NCBI GenBank assembly: GCA_030146505.1
Contig: JASLCO010000129.1
Span: 1 to 15,006, forward strand
Source of the DNA: Moraxellaceae bacterium
GTDB lineage: Bacteria; Pseudomonadota; Gammaproteobacteria; Pseudomonadales; Moraxellaceae
Direction of reading: 5' to 3'
Length of the DNA stretch: 15,006 nt
The notes under the pieces were generated by a model. It was given only the letters and a program-made list of their open reading frames with translations. It was not told the DNA's origin and did no database searches. The stretch's first letter is position 1. Each line of letters begins with the position of its first letter. This document shows, one piece after another, positions 1 to 6,260 of this stretch. The position numbers and the translations under genes were made by a program.

Positions 1-2
1 AG

Positions 3-42
3 CCCCTCCCCCGGGTGGGGGGGTGCGGGTTTGGGTGAGGGG
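3..42 (-). repeat. C/G-rich intergenic repeat, inverted copy
   Basis: This 40-base stretch reads, on the minus strand, like a diverged copy of the repeat at 61-100: both carry the decamer CCCCTCACCC (61-70), present here as GGGTGAGGGG at 33-42. The two copies therefore face each other as an inverted pair with 18 bases between the perfect 10-base arms. The remainder of this copy is degenerate (GGGTGGGGGGG replaces the clean stem). Confidence 0.55.
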
Positions 43-60
43 ATGGGTGTCGGGGCATCG

Positions 61-100
61 CCCCTCACCCCCACCCTCTCCCCCGGCGGGGGAGAGGGAG
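61..100 (+). repeat. C/G-rich palindromic intergenic repeat, copy 1
   Basis: The element consists of a CCCCTCACCC head followed by a perfect 11-base inverted repeat: CCCTCTCCCCC (74-84) and GGGGGAGAGGG (88-98) with a 3-base loop. A second copy with the same head and stem lies at 4821-4862. It begins 10 bases beyond the hslV stop codon, so it would be transcribed into the 3' end of the hslV message. From memory, repeats of this sequence type are scattered between genes in many high-GC proteobacteria. A role in termination or mRNA end protection is inference; there is no T-tract. Confidence 0.75.
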
Positions 101-109
101 CTTACGGCG

Positions 110-634
110 TCAAATCTCTATGGTTTCAACCACAGTGCTGTGGTTGGTGAATACACAAATGTCGCCGGCGATCTTCAGGGATTTCTCCACGATGCTTTTC
201 GCATCCAGCTCGGTGTTTTCCATCAGGGCGATGGCAGCGGCTTGCGCGTAATTGCCGCCGGAACCGATGGCGAGTACACCATTTTCAGGTTCAAGCACGT
301 CGCCGTTGCCGGTGATGATGAGGGAGGCGGTTTTGTCGGCCACGACCAGCATGGCTTCAAGGCGGCGCAGGGTGCGGTCAGTGCGCCAGTCCTTGGCCAG
401 TTCCACCGCCGCACGCAGCAGATGGCCGGAGTGCTTTTGCAGCTTGGCCTCGAAGTAATCGAACAGGGTGAAGGCATCGGCGGTGCCGCCGGCAAAGCCG
501 GCAATCACCTGATTGTTGTAGAGGCGGCGCACCTTGCGTGCATTGCCCTTCATCACGGTGTTGCCCAGGGAGACCTGGCCATCACCACCCAGCGCGACAA
601 GATTGCCGCGGCGTACGGAAACTATGGTGGTCAC
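110..634 (-). CDS. hslV: ATP-dependent protease HslVU, peptidase subunit HslV
   Basis: HslV is the cytoplasmic threonine peptidase that stacks with the HslU unfoldase to degrade misfolded proteins. The 174-residue product matches the family closely: TTIVSVRRG at the N-terminus, GDGQVSLGNTVMKGN, the NNQVIAGFAGGTADAF segment, AVELAKDWRTDR, LIITGNGDV and GDICVFTN near the end. The start is chosen as GTG at 634 because the catalytic Thr must follow the initiator directly; a GAGG ribosome site lies 6 bases upstream. A longer reading from the GTG at 664 would bury that Thr behind ten extra residues and is unlikely. It is the last gene of the leftward argS-SPOR-hslV run. HslU is expected to the left but lies outside the window. 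Confidence 0.96.
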   Translation of the reverse strand: MTTIVSVRRGNLVALGGDGQVSLGNTVMKGNARKVRRLYNNQVIAGFAGGTADAFTLFDYFEAKLQKHSGHLLRAAVELAKDWRTDRTLRRLEAMLVVADKTASLIITGNGDVLEPENGVLAIGSGGNYAQAAAIALMENTELDAKSIVEKSLKIAGDICVFTNHSTVVETIEI

Positions 635-719
635 GAAAGACCTCGGTTGACGATGGATCGTCACTCCAAGGTGGAGACGGCAGCGGTGATTTCAAGCCAT
701 GCCTGCGCCGCCGCGGATT

Positions 720-1352
720 TCAGCCCTGTTTGGGCGGCAGGGCTTCCACGCCGCTGTTCTTGAGCGTGTTGCGGGCTTCCTGCGCGGCTTTCTTGTCGGC
801 AAAGGGGCCGACCAGCACGCGATACCAGGTGTCATTTCCGGTAGTGGCGCCGGGAGCTTTCTGCACTTTCACCGGCAGTCCCAGCATAAGGATGCCGGCG
901 CGGCGCTTGTCGGCCTCGGCCTCGTTCTTGAAGGAGCCCGCCTGCAGCACATAGCCGCTGGCCGGTGCTGATGTGCCGGCGTTCGCGGCCGTGGGATTTT
1001 CCGGCTTCTTGCCGGCCATGACTTCCTGATTGGGCAGCAGGGTGTAGAAGTCAAAACGCGGTTCTTCGCCCTTGCTGTTGGCGGCCGAGGCCGGTGTATT
1101 GGCCAGCGGTTTTTCCCTGCCGCTTTCCGGTGCGGCGGGAGCCGTTACGGTAGTGCCGGCTTCTTCCTTTTTCTTTCCCTCTTCACGCAACTCCCAGAGA
1201 TGCCAGAGGAAGGCGCCGAAAATGCCGAAGGCAAGGCCGAGCAGCAGCCACAGCCAGCCCGGTACACCGCCACCGCTTTTGCGTGCGGCAGGCTTGCTGT
1301 TGCGGCTGGCACCCTTGCGCGCTGCCGGTTTCTTGGTGGTGGCTCTGGCCAT
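720..1352 (-). CDS. SPOR-domain membrane protein (FtsN-like)
   Basis: A 210-residue bitopic inner-membrane protein with a Lys/Arg/Ala-rich cytoplasmic tail (residues 1-30), one hydrophobic segment (about 31-50, GWLWLLLGLAFGIFGAFLW), a charged and Ala/Pro-rich periplasmic linker, the short conserved FDFYTLLPNQEV segment (100-111), and a C-terminal SPOR domain (about 132-205, starting YVLQAGSF and containing WYRVLVGPF). SPOR domains bind glycan strands lacking stem peptides at the division septum. The position between argS and hslV matches the FtsN-like gene in Pseudomonas. Start is the ATG at 1352, with AAAGGAA about 11 bases upstream. It is 30 bases downstream of argS and probably co-transcribed. 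Whether it is the essential division protein FtsN or a paralogue cannot be decided here, so no symbol is given. Confidence 0.9.
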   Translation of the reverse strand: MARATTKKPAARKGASRNSKPAARKSGGGVPGWLWLLLGLAFGIFGAFLWHLWELREEGKKKEEAGTTVTAPAAPESGREKPLANTPASAANSKGEEPRFDFYTLLPNQEVMAGKKPENPTAANAGTSAPASGYVLQAGSFKNEAEADKRRAGILMLGLPVKVQKAPGATTGNDTWYRVLVGPFADKKAAQEARNTLKNSGVEALPPKQG

Positions 1353-1382
1353 GTGATTCAGGGTTTCCTTTGACCGTGGTGT

Positions 1383-3125
1383 TTACATGCGTTCAAGCGT
1401 GCTGATGCCCAGCAGGCCGAGACCGGTTTTCAGGGTGCGTGCGGTGAGCCAGGAAAGCTGCAGGCGGCTTTGCTTCTGCGCTTCGCTGTCGGCGACCAGC
1501 ACCGGGCAATGCTCATAGAAAGTGGAAAAGGCGCCTGCCAGTTCGTAAAGGTAATTGCACAGCAGGTTGGGCAGTCCTTTCTGGGCGACGGCGTCCAGCA
1601 CCTCGGAAAACTGCAGCAGCTTGTTGGCCAGCGCCTGTTCCTGTTCGGCCTGCAGGAGCAGCTCGCCGGCCAGGTTTTCCGGGTCAATGCCGGCCTTGCG
1701 GAAAATGGAGGATACGCGGGTGTAGGCGTAGAGCAGGTAAGGCGCGGTATTGCCCTCGAAGCTCAGCATCTGGTCGAAGTTGAAAATGTAGTCGCTCGTG
1801 CGGTTCTTCGAGAGGTCGGCATATTTCACCGAGGCGATCCCCACCGTGCCAGCGATTTCCTTGAGCGTTGTTTCATCCAGCTGCGGGTTTTTCTCGCGTA
1901 CCAGCGCCAGCGCGCGCTGTTCGGCCTCGTTGAGGAGGTCGATCAGCTTGACCGTGCCGCCATCGCGGGTCTTGAAGGGTTTGCCATCCGGGCCGTTCAT
2001 GGTGCCAAAGCCGAGATGGGCAAGCTCGGTGGCGTTTTTCACGAAGCCGGCCAGCTTGGCCACGGTGAACACCTGCTGGAAATGCAGGGCCTGGCGCTGG
2101 TCCACGAAGTAGAGGATGCGGTCGGCGCCCAGGGTCTGCTGGCGATAGCGCAGGGCGGCCAGATCGGAGGTGGCATAGAGATAGCCGCCATCGGCTTTCT
2201 GCACGATGACGGGCAGGGGCTCGCCCTCCTTGTTCTTGAATTCATCCAGGAAGACGCATTGGGCGCCGTCGTTTTCCTGCAGCAGGCCGGCCGTGGCCAG
2301 CTCGGCAACCACCACCGACAAATCCGGGTTGTAAGCGCTTTCGCCACGCACATCGGCCGCCGTCAGGCTGACACTGAGGCGCTGGTAAACCTCGAGGCAA
2401 TGCTTGAGGGAAATGCGGGTGAACTCGCGCCATTTTTCCAGGCAGTCCGCATCACCGCCTTGCAGCGCCACCACCAGCGCGCGGGCGCGGTTGGCAAATG
2501 CTTCGGATTCATCGAAACGCTTTTTCGCCGCGCGATAGAACACTTCCAGATCGGCCAGCGCGGCATCGTTGTTCGCGGCGGGCTGCTCTTCCAGGTACGC
2601 GATGAGCATGCCGAACTGCGTGCCCCAGTCACCCACATGGTTCTGGCGCACGACCTTGTGGCCGAGGAATTCCAGGGTGCGCACCACGGCATCGCCGATG
2701 ATGGTGGAGCGCAGGTGGCCGACGTGCATTTCCTTGGCAAGATTGGGGCCGGAATAGTCCACCACCACGGTTTGCGGCGTGGTGGCCGCCGGAATGTTCA
2801 GGCGCCCATCGCGCAAGGCGGCCTGCAATTGCGCGCCCAGGAAATCTTCGGCCAGAAAGAAATTGATGAAGCCCGGGCCGGCGATTTCCACCTTGCTGAC
2901 AAAGCCCGCGGCCGGCAGGGCGGCCTTGATCGCATCGGCAATGTCGCGTGGCTTTTTGCCGGCGGCCTTGGCCGACATCAGGGCGATATTGCTGGCCCAG
3001 TCGCCGTGGCTGGCATCCTTGGTGCGCTCGAGCTGTATGGCCGGCTGGAAGTCGGCAGGCAGCTGTCCTTGGGTTTTCAGGGCGGCCAGGGCGTGGCCAA
3101 TCAGGGTTTCGAGCTGGGCTTTCAT
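1383..3125 (-). CDS. argS: Arginyl-tRNA synthetase
   Basis: This class I synthetase charges tRNA-Arg with arginine using ATP. The 580-residue product matches the usual bacterial length (E. coli 577). It shows the N-terminal additional domain (about 1-110), the HIGH-type signature HVGHLRST (134-141), the NHVGDWGTQFGML segment (162-174), the ArgRS form of the second signature GKPFKTRDGGTVKL (381-394; this family lacks a classical KMSKS), and the C-terminal DALR anticodon-binding domain (about 460-580). The ATG at 3125 (MKAQLETLIG) is preferred over the upstream in-frame extension to 3212 because of family length, although no clear ribosome site precedes it. It heads the argS-SPOR-hslV run; a candidate -10 (TACAAT) lies about 37 bases upstream. 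Confidence 0.97.
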   Translation of the reverse strand: MKAQLETLIGHALAALKTQGQLPADFQPAIQLERTKDASHGDWASNIALMSAKAAGKKPRDIADAIKAALPAAGFVSKVEIAGPGFINFFLAEDFLGAQLQAALRDGRLNIPAATTPQTVVVDYSGPNLAKEMHVGHLRSTIIGDAVVRTLEFLGHKVVRQNHVGDWGTQFGMLIAYLEEQPAANNDAALADLEVFYRAAKKRFDESEAFANRARALVVALQGGDADCLEKWREFTRISLKHCLEVYQRLSVSLTAADVRGESAYNPDLSVVVAELATAGLLQENDGAQCVFLDEFKNKEGEPLPVIVQKADGGYLYATSDLAALRYRQQTLGADRILYFVDQRQALHFQQVFTVAKLAGFVKNATELAHLGFGTMNGPDGKPFKTRDGGTVKLIDLLNEAEQRALALVREKNPQLDETTLKEIAGTVGIASVKYADLSKNRTSDYIFNFDQMLSFEGNTAPYLLYAYTRVSSIFRKAGIDPENLAGELLLQAEQEQALANKLLQFSEVLDAVAQKGLPNLLCNYLYELAGAFSTFYEHCPVLVADSEAQKQSRLQLSWLTARTLKTGLGLLGISTLERM

Positions 3126-3161
3126 GGGGCGGGAGGCGGGGGCGGAGAAAACGAAGCCGCG

Positions 3162-3167
3162 ATTGTA
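3162..3167 (-). promoter_or_regulatory. Candidate -10 element for argS
   Basis: Minus-strand TACAAT lies about 37 bases upstream of the argS ATG, a close match to the sigma-70 -10 consensus inside otherwise GC-rich sequence. No good -35 is visible at 16-18 bases further upstream, so the call is tentative. Confidence 0.4.
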
Positions 3168-3206
3168 GCGAAGCCGCCGCCGAAAGGAGAGGGCAGGGCT
3201 GGCGGC

Positions 3207-3223
3207 CTGCAAAACTATTGCAG
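3207..3223. promoter_or_regulatory. Small palindrome in the argS / NMO divergent intergenic region
   Basis: CTGCAA (3207-3212) and TTGCAG (3218-3223) form a perfect 6-base inverted repeat with a 5-base spacer, followed at once by a second short palindrome, TTGC-CA-GCAA (3225-3234). They lie in the 176-base gap between divergent argS and the nitronate monooxygenase gene, in its most AT-rich part. This could be a regulator site or chance. Apart from this and the argS -10, nothing else is seen in the gap. Confidence 0.3.
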
Positions 3224-3301
3224 CTTGCCAGCAAAATTATTCGTTGGCGGAAGTGGCGGCCGGCCACAAATAATGCGCTCCCACCGCGCTGGAGGCCCCT
3301 C

Positions 3302-4783
3302 ATGCCGCATCATCCGGACCGTGCCCCAGGCGCGGCTCACGCTGCCGCCTTCTCTGTTTTCCCCGAACTGCCGCCCGCCCTGCATACACCGCTTGTCGAC
3401 ATGCTGGGCTGCCGTGTGCCCGTGCTGTCTGCCGGCATGGGCGGCGTTGCCCGCCATGAGCTGGCGGCGGCGGTCAGCAATGCCGGCGGCTTTGGCTGCC
3501 TGGGCATGGTGCGCGAGCCGGTGGCGCTCATCCGCCGGGAGGTGGAAGCCTGCCGCCGCGCCACGGTGCTGCCCTTTGCCGTCAACCTGATTCCTGCCGC
3601 CACCGATACCGCCCTGCTGCGCGAGCAGGTGGCTGCCTGCCTGGAACTGGGGGTGTCCGCCTTCGTGCTTTTCTGGGACGTGGACGCCGGCCTCGTGCGC
3701 CACCTGAAGGCGGAAGGCGCACTGGTGCTGCACCAGGTGGGCACGCGCCGCGCGGCGGAAGCGGCCTTGCAGGCAGGCGCGGACGCACTCATTGCCCAGG
3801 GTGTGGAGGCTGGCGGCCATGTGCATGGCCAGACCAGCACGCTGGCGCTGCTGCCCGAGATCGTGGCGCTGAGTCCGGTGCCGGTGGTGGCCTCGGGCGG
3901 CATTGCCAGCGGCAGCGCGCTGGTGGCGGCGCTGGCCATGGGGGCGCAGGGCGTGAGTTGCGGTTCGGCCTTCCTGGCCACGGAGGAGTCCTGGGCGCAT
4001 CGCCATCACAAGGAGCGCTTGTTGGCCGCCGGGGCCGGCGGCACGGTCTTCACCACGCAGTTCTTCCGCAACTGGCCCATGCCGGCGCCGGTGCGCGTAC
4101 TGGAAAACGCCGTCACCCGGGGTGAATACGACAGCCTGCTGGCCGAACGCCAGACCCCCGTCATCGCCCACCAGGATGGCGGCCCGGTCCATCTCTTCGC
4201 CACCGATTCGCCCCTGCGCGATGCCACTGGCCAACTGGACGACATGCCCATCTACGCCGGGCAATCCTGTGGCCAGATCCACGACCTGCCCTCGGCCGCT
4301 GCCCGTGTGCAGCAACTGGTGGCCGAAGCCGCTGCCTGCCTTGAACGCCTGGGAGCAGCCCCGGGGCGTGCCCCTGTCACCCGCAGGGCCGAGCCGGATG
4401 CCGGCAAGGTGTCCGTCTGGCGGCAACTGCTGGAAGAACTCATGGCGGCCGAGCGAGCAGGCGCCAAAGTGGCCGCCATGAGCCTGCGCGAAGCGCAAGA
4501 GCCGGCGCTGCGCCGGCAACTACAAGTGCTGCACCGCAACGAAGCCGAAAGCTGCCGCCGCCTGCGCGCCTGCCATGAACGGCTGGGCCTGGAGCCTGGC
4601 CACCGCACCGGCGATTTCTACGAAAAAGCGATGGCGATTCCCGAACTGGACCGACGGCTGGATTTCATCGCGCGCGGACAGCGCTGGGTGGCAAGGCGTA
4701 TCCGGGAATGTTTGCCGGATTGCCACGATGCCGTGTTACGGGAAGAGCTGGAGATTGTGCTGGGCTTGCATGAAGGGGCATGA
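3302..4783 (+). CDS. Nitronate monooxygenase (2-nitropropane dioxygenase family) with extra C-terminal helical domain
   Basis: The first 345 or so residues are a TIM-barrel FMN enzyme of the nitronate monooxygenase family, which oxidises alkyl nitronates; NADH:quinone reductases and FabK share this fold. Signs are VLSAGMGGVARHELAAAVSNAGGFGCLG (41-68, phosphate-loop region near the N-terminus), QGVEAGGHVHG (166-176, with the His173 position usual for the catalytic base) and PVVASGGIASGSALVAALAMGAQGV (194-218, FMN phosphate site). After a Pro/Arg-rich linker (about 350-368) comes a charged, Leu/Glu/Arg-rich, probably all-helical domain (369-493) that is not part of the standard enzyme. From memory it resembles a domain of unknown function (annotated DUF6306) or a ferritin-like bundle; I am not sure. 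The total of 493 residues exceeds the usual 320-360. Start ATG at 3302 has a strong GGAGG six bases upstream. Substrate unknown. Confidence 0.88.
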   Translation: MPHHPDRAPGAAHAAAFSVFPELPPALHTPLVDMLGCRVPVLSAGMGGVARHELAAAVSNAGGFGCLGMVREPVALIRREVEACRRATVLPFAVNLIPAATDTALLREQVAACLELGVSAFVLFWDVDAGLVRHLKAEGALVLHQVGTRRAAEAALQAGADALIAQGVEAGGHVHGQTSTLALLPEIVALSPVPVVASGGIASGSALVAALAMGAQGVSCGSAFLATEESWAHRHHKERLLAAGAGGTVFTTQFFRNWPMPAPVRVLENAVTRGEYDSLLAERQTPVIAHQDGGPVHLFATDSPLRDATGQLDDMPIYAGQSCGQIHDLPSAAARVQQLVAEAAACLERLGAAPGRAPVTRRAEPDAGKVSVWRQLLEELMAAERAGAKVAAMSLREAQEPALRRQLQVLHRNEAESCRRLRACHERLGLEPGHRTGDFYEKAMAIPELDRRLDFIARGQRWVARRIRECLPDCHDAVLREELEIVLGLHEGA

Positions 4784-4820
4784 GCGCGCATGAAGCATGC
4801 GCGGGTGTGATGGTGCAGCC

Positions 4821-4862
4821 GCCCCTCACCCCAGCCCTCTCCCCACAGGTGGGGAGAGGGAG
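4821..4862 (+). repeat. C/G-rich palindromic intergenic repeat, copy 2
   Basis: Same architecture as the copy at 61-100: a CCCCTCACCC head then CCCTCTCCCCA (4835-4845) and TGGGGAGAGGG (4850-4860), an 11-base perfect stem with a 4-base loop. It sits between the convergent ends of the nitronate monooxygenase gene (stop at 4783) and the methyltransferase gene (stop at 4897), so it could fold in either transcript. No T-tract follows on either strand, so it is not a canonical intrinsic terminator. Confidence 0.75.
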
Positions 4863-4896
4863 ATCATGGCGTTGGCTTTTGGCTTCCTTCGTCAGC

Positions 4897-5646
4897 TCAA
4901 CCTGCTCCACTGGCAGATGGCCGCCAAAGGAACAAATAATCGTCCGCCCCGCCATATCCTTCGACGCTGACCACCCCATGCTGTCCCAGGACATGAGGTT
5001 GATAGCCCTTGCTTTCCATGAAAGCAAAAAGCTCATCGGGGTGATAACCCAATCTTTCGGTCCAGTCTGTAGCCACCTCGCAGTACACCGCCGGATGCAG
5101 CGTTTCCAGTACATGCTCCGCGCCACGCAACACCAGCAACTCCGCACCCTCGACATCCATTTTTATGAAATCAAGTCGTTGCAGCCGCTGTGACGCGACA
5201 TAGTCGTCCAGCTTTTCCGTCCGGATGCTTTCGGTAATGAAATCCCAGACCGACTCTTCGCCCAGGTGCGACAGACCGATACCCAGGCGACCAGACGATT
5301 TGACGGGAATGGAGATGTTGGCGCGGCCTTGTTCACTGGACAACGCAAATTGCTCCAGACGCGCATTGTGATGGCGCCGCATCACCCACTTAAGGATGGA
5401 GTGGGTATAGGAAACCGGCTCAAAGCAATACACACGACAACTGCCGTCATGGATGCGCGCAAATTCCTTGGCGAGATAGCCAAAGTGGGCACCCACGTCA
5501 AAAACAACGCCATTCGGCGGGATGAACTCGGCCAGCCGCCGTACCCGCGGTCTTTCCTTGTGCTTGAAGCAGGCTTTGAGAAAGTGCTGGCACCACGCCA
5601 GACGTTGCCGCCAGTGCCGGTAAATTTTCACCCGCGATAATTCCAT
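4897..5646 (-). CDS. FkbM family SAM-dependent methyltransferase
   Basis: The product (249 residues) is a Rossmann-fold methyltransferase of the FkbM type, usually O-methylating sugars or other small acceptors in glycan or natural-product pathways. Visible signatures are GVVFDVGAHFGYLAKEFA (46-63, SAM-binding loop), YCFEP (73-77), and the hallmark LDFIKMDVEGAELLVLRGA (158-176) followed by PAVYCEV. The ATG at 5646 is chosen because AGAGGG lies just upstream; an ATG at 5679 (with GGGAG nine bases away) would add eleven residues and cannot be excluded. The gene stands alone: no glycosyltransferase, sugar nucleotide or polyketide genes are near it, so the acceptor is unknown. The gene appears more AT-rich than the flanking operons, which suggests acquisition by transfer. 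Confidence 0.88.
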   Translation of the reverse strand: MELSRVKIYRHWRQRLAWCQHFLKACFKHKERPRVRRLAEFIPPNGVVFDVGAHFGYLAKEFARIHDGSCRVYCFEPVSYTHSILKWVMRRHHNARLEQFALSSEQGRANISIPVKSSGRLGIGLSHLGEESVWDFITESIRTEKLDDYVASQRLQRLDFIKMDVEGAELLVLRGAEHVLETLHPAVYCEVATDWTERLGYHPDELFAFMESKGYQPHVLGQHGVVSVEGYGGADDYLFLWRPSASGAG

Positions 5647-5735
5647 GCCGCCCTCTGAAGATACGTAATTCAGCAGCATCAAGTGCTACTCCCATCTGCT
5701 TGTGAGTTGTTTGTGAGCGCCATCGTCCAGGATTC

Positions 5736-6134
5736 ATGACGGCCACAAAAACCCATAAACACCACTATTTGACCTATAAACACTACCAATGGTGGTGTTT
5801 ATTGAGTGGAGGGTCAAGCCCTGCCATCGACAAGCTTTCTACTGAGCAATTTGCGGTGGAGAGTGCGTTGGATATTGCGATTGCCTTTGGCAAGGCCATC
5901 AAGCTGCGGCGGACGGAGCTGGACATGAGCCAGGAAGCCCTGGCTGACAAGGCAGAGCTGGCGCGCTCCTTTGTCTCTGGCGTGGAGCGCGGCACCACAC
6001 TGGCATCCATCGGTTCGGTATGGAAACTGGCCCAGGCACTGGAATGCCAACCTTCGGATTTATGGCTGGTGGCTGAGCATCTGATGCGTGACCGTTTTTT
6101 GTTGCCCAGCAAGCAAGCCCGTAGCTTGGGCTGA
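5736..6134 (+). CDS. Xre/Cro-type helix-turn-helix regulator
   Basis: A small DNA-binding protein. In the longest reading (132 residues) the HTH_3 domain spans about 53-110: FGKAIKLRRTELDMSQEALADKAELARSFVSGVERG, then the usual hydrophobic helix VWKLAQALECQPSDLW. The start is uncertain. The ATG at 5736 has AGGA only three bases upstream, and the first 25 or so residues (rich in His, Tyr and Trp) are encoded by the ATAAACAC repeat array, which argues that they are not genuine protein. In-frame alternatives are GTG at 5856 and TTG at 5868; the latter has GGAGA five bases upstream and would begin directly before the domain. It is followed by a good intrinsic terminator at 6181-6211. Target genes unknown; autoregulation and control of the divergent methyltransferase gene are the natural guesses. 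Confidence 0.8.
   Translation: MTATKTHKHHYLTYKHYQWWCLLSGGSSPAIDKLSTEQFAVESALDIAIAFGKAIKLRRTELDMSQEALADKAELARSFVSGVERGTTLASIGSVWKLAQALECQPSDLWLVAEHLMRDRFLLPSKQARSLG
5755..5802. promoter_or_regulatory. Array of three ATAAACAC boxes, candidate operator
   Basis: The octamer ATAAACAC occurs at 5755-5762 and 5776-5783, exactly 21 bases (two helical turns) apart, and in inverse orientation (GTGTTTAT) at 5795-5802. The outer two extend to a perfect 11-base inverted repeat, ATAAACACCAC (5755-5765) and GTGGTGTTTAT (5792-5802). The AT-rich block lies between the divergent methyltransferase and Xre regulator genes and overlaps the 5' end of the longest reading of the regulator. It is likely an autoregulatory operator; alternatively it is a hairpin in the leader RNA. 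No convincing -35/-10 pair with normal spacing was found around it. Confidence 0.55.
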
Positions 6135-6180
6135 CGCAGGAAGCCCAACAGAGATCATCAGAAGCAACAAGGTCATGTGA

Positions 6181-6211
6181 AAAAGAGCCCGTTTTGTCGG
6201 GCTCTTTTTTT
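6181..6211 (+). terminator. Rho-independent terminator, probably bidirectional
   Basis: AAAAGAGCCCG (6181-6191) pairs perfectly with CGGGCTCTTTT (6198-6208) around a 6-base loop, and seven T residues (6205-6211) follow on the plus strand. On the minus strand the stem is followed by a run of five T. It lies between the convergent Xre regulator (stop at 6134) and LysR regulator (stop at 6261) and can end both transcripts. Confidence 0.9.
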
Positions 6212-6260
6212 GTGCGCTGTACGGTGTGTCGGCATCGTGTTGGGCTGCGCTCAACCCAGG

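Noticed and set aside
23..763. Plus-strand open frame opposite hslV
   Set aside because: Antisense to hslV and begins inside the repeat; no protein family recognised.
3176..3204. Possible decayed copy of the C/G-rich repeat upstream of argS (GGAGAGGGCAGGGC)
   Set aside because: Only about ten bases resemble the repeat and no stem is formed; similar short strings occur by chance, for example inside priA near 14100.
1470..3590. Very long plus-strand open frame opposite argS
   Set aside because: It is antisense to a clear argS, its translation has no recognisable domain, and long antisense frames are expected in GC-rich coding DNA.
3215..4519. Minus-strand open frame of 434 codons opposite the nitronate monooxygenase gene
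   Set aside because: His/Gly/Gln-rich antisense translation without domain; the plus strand has the enzyme motifs and a strong ribosome site.
5755..5802. CRISPR-like repeat array
   Set aside because: Only three 8-base boxes, one inverted, with short unequal spacing; this suits an operator and not a CRISPR array.
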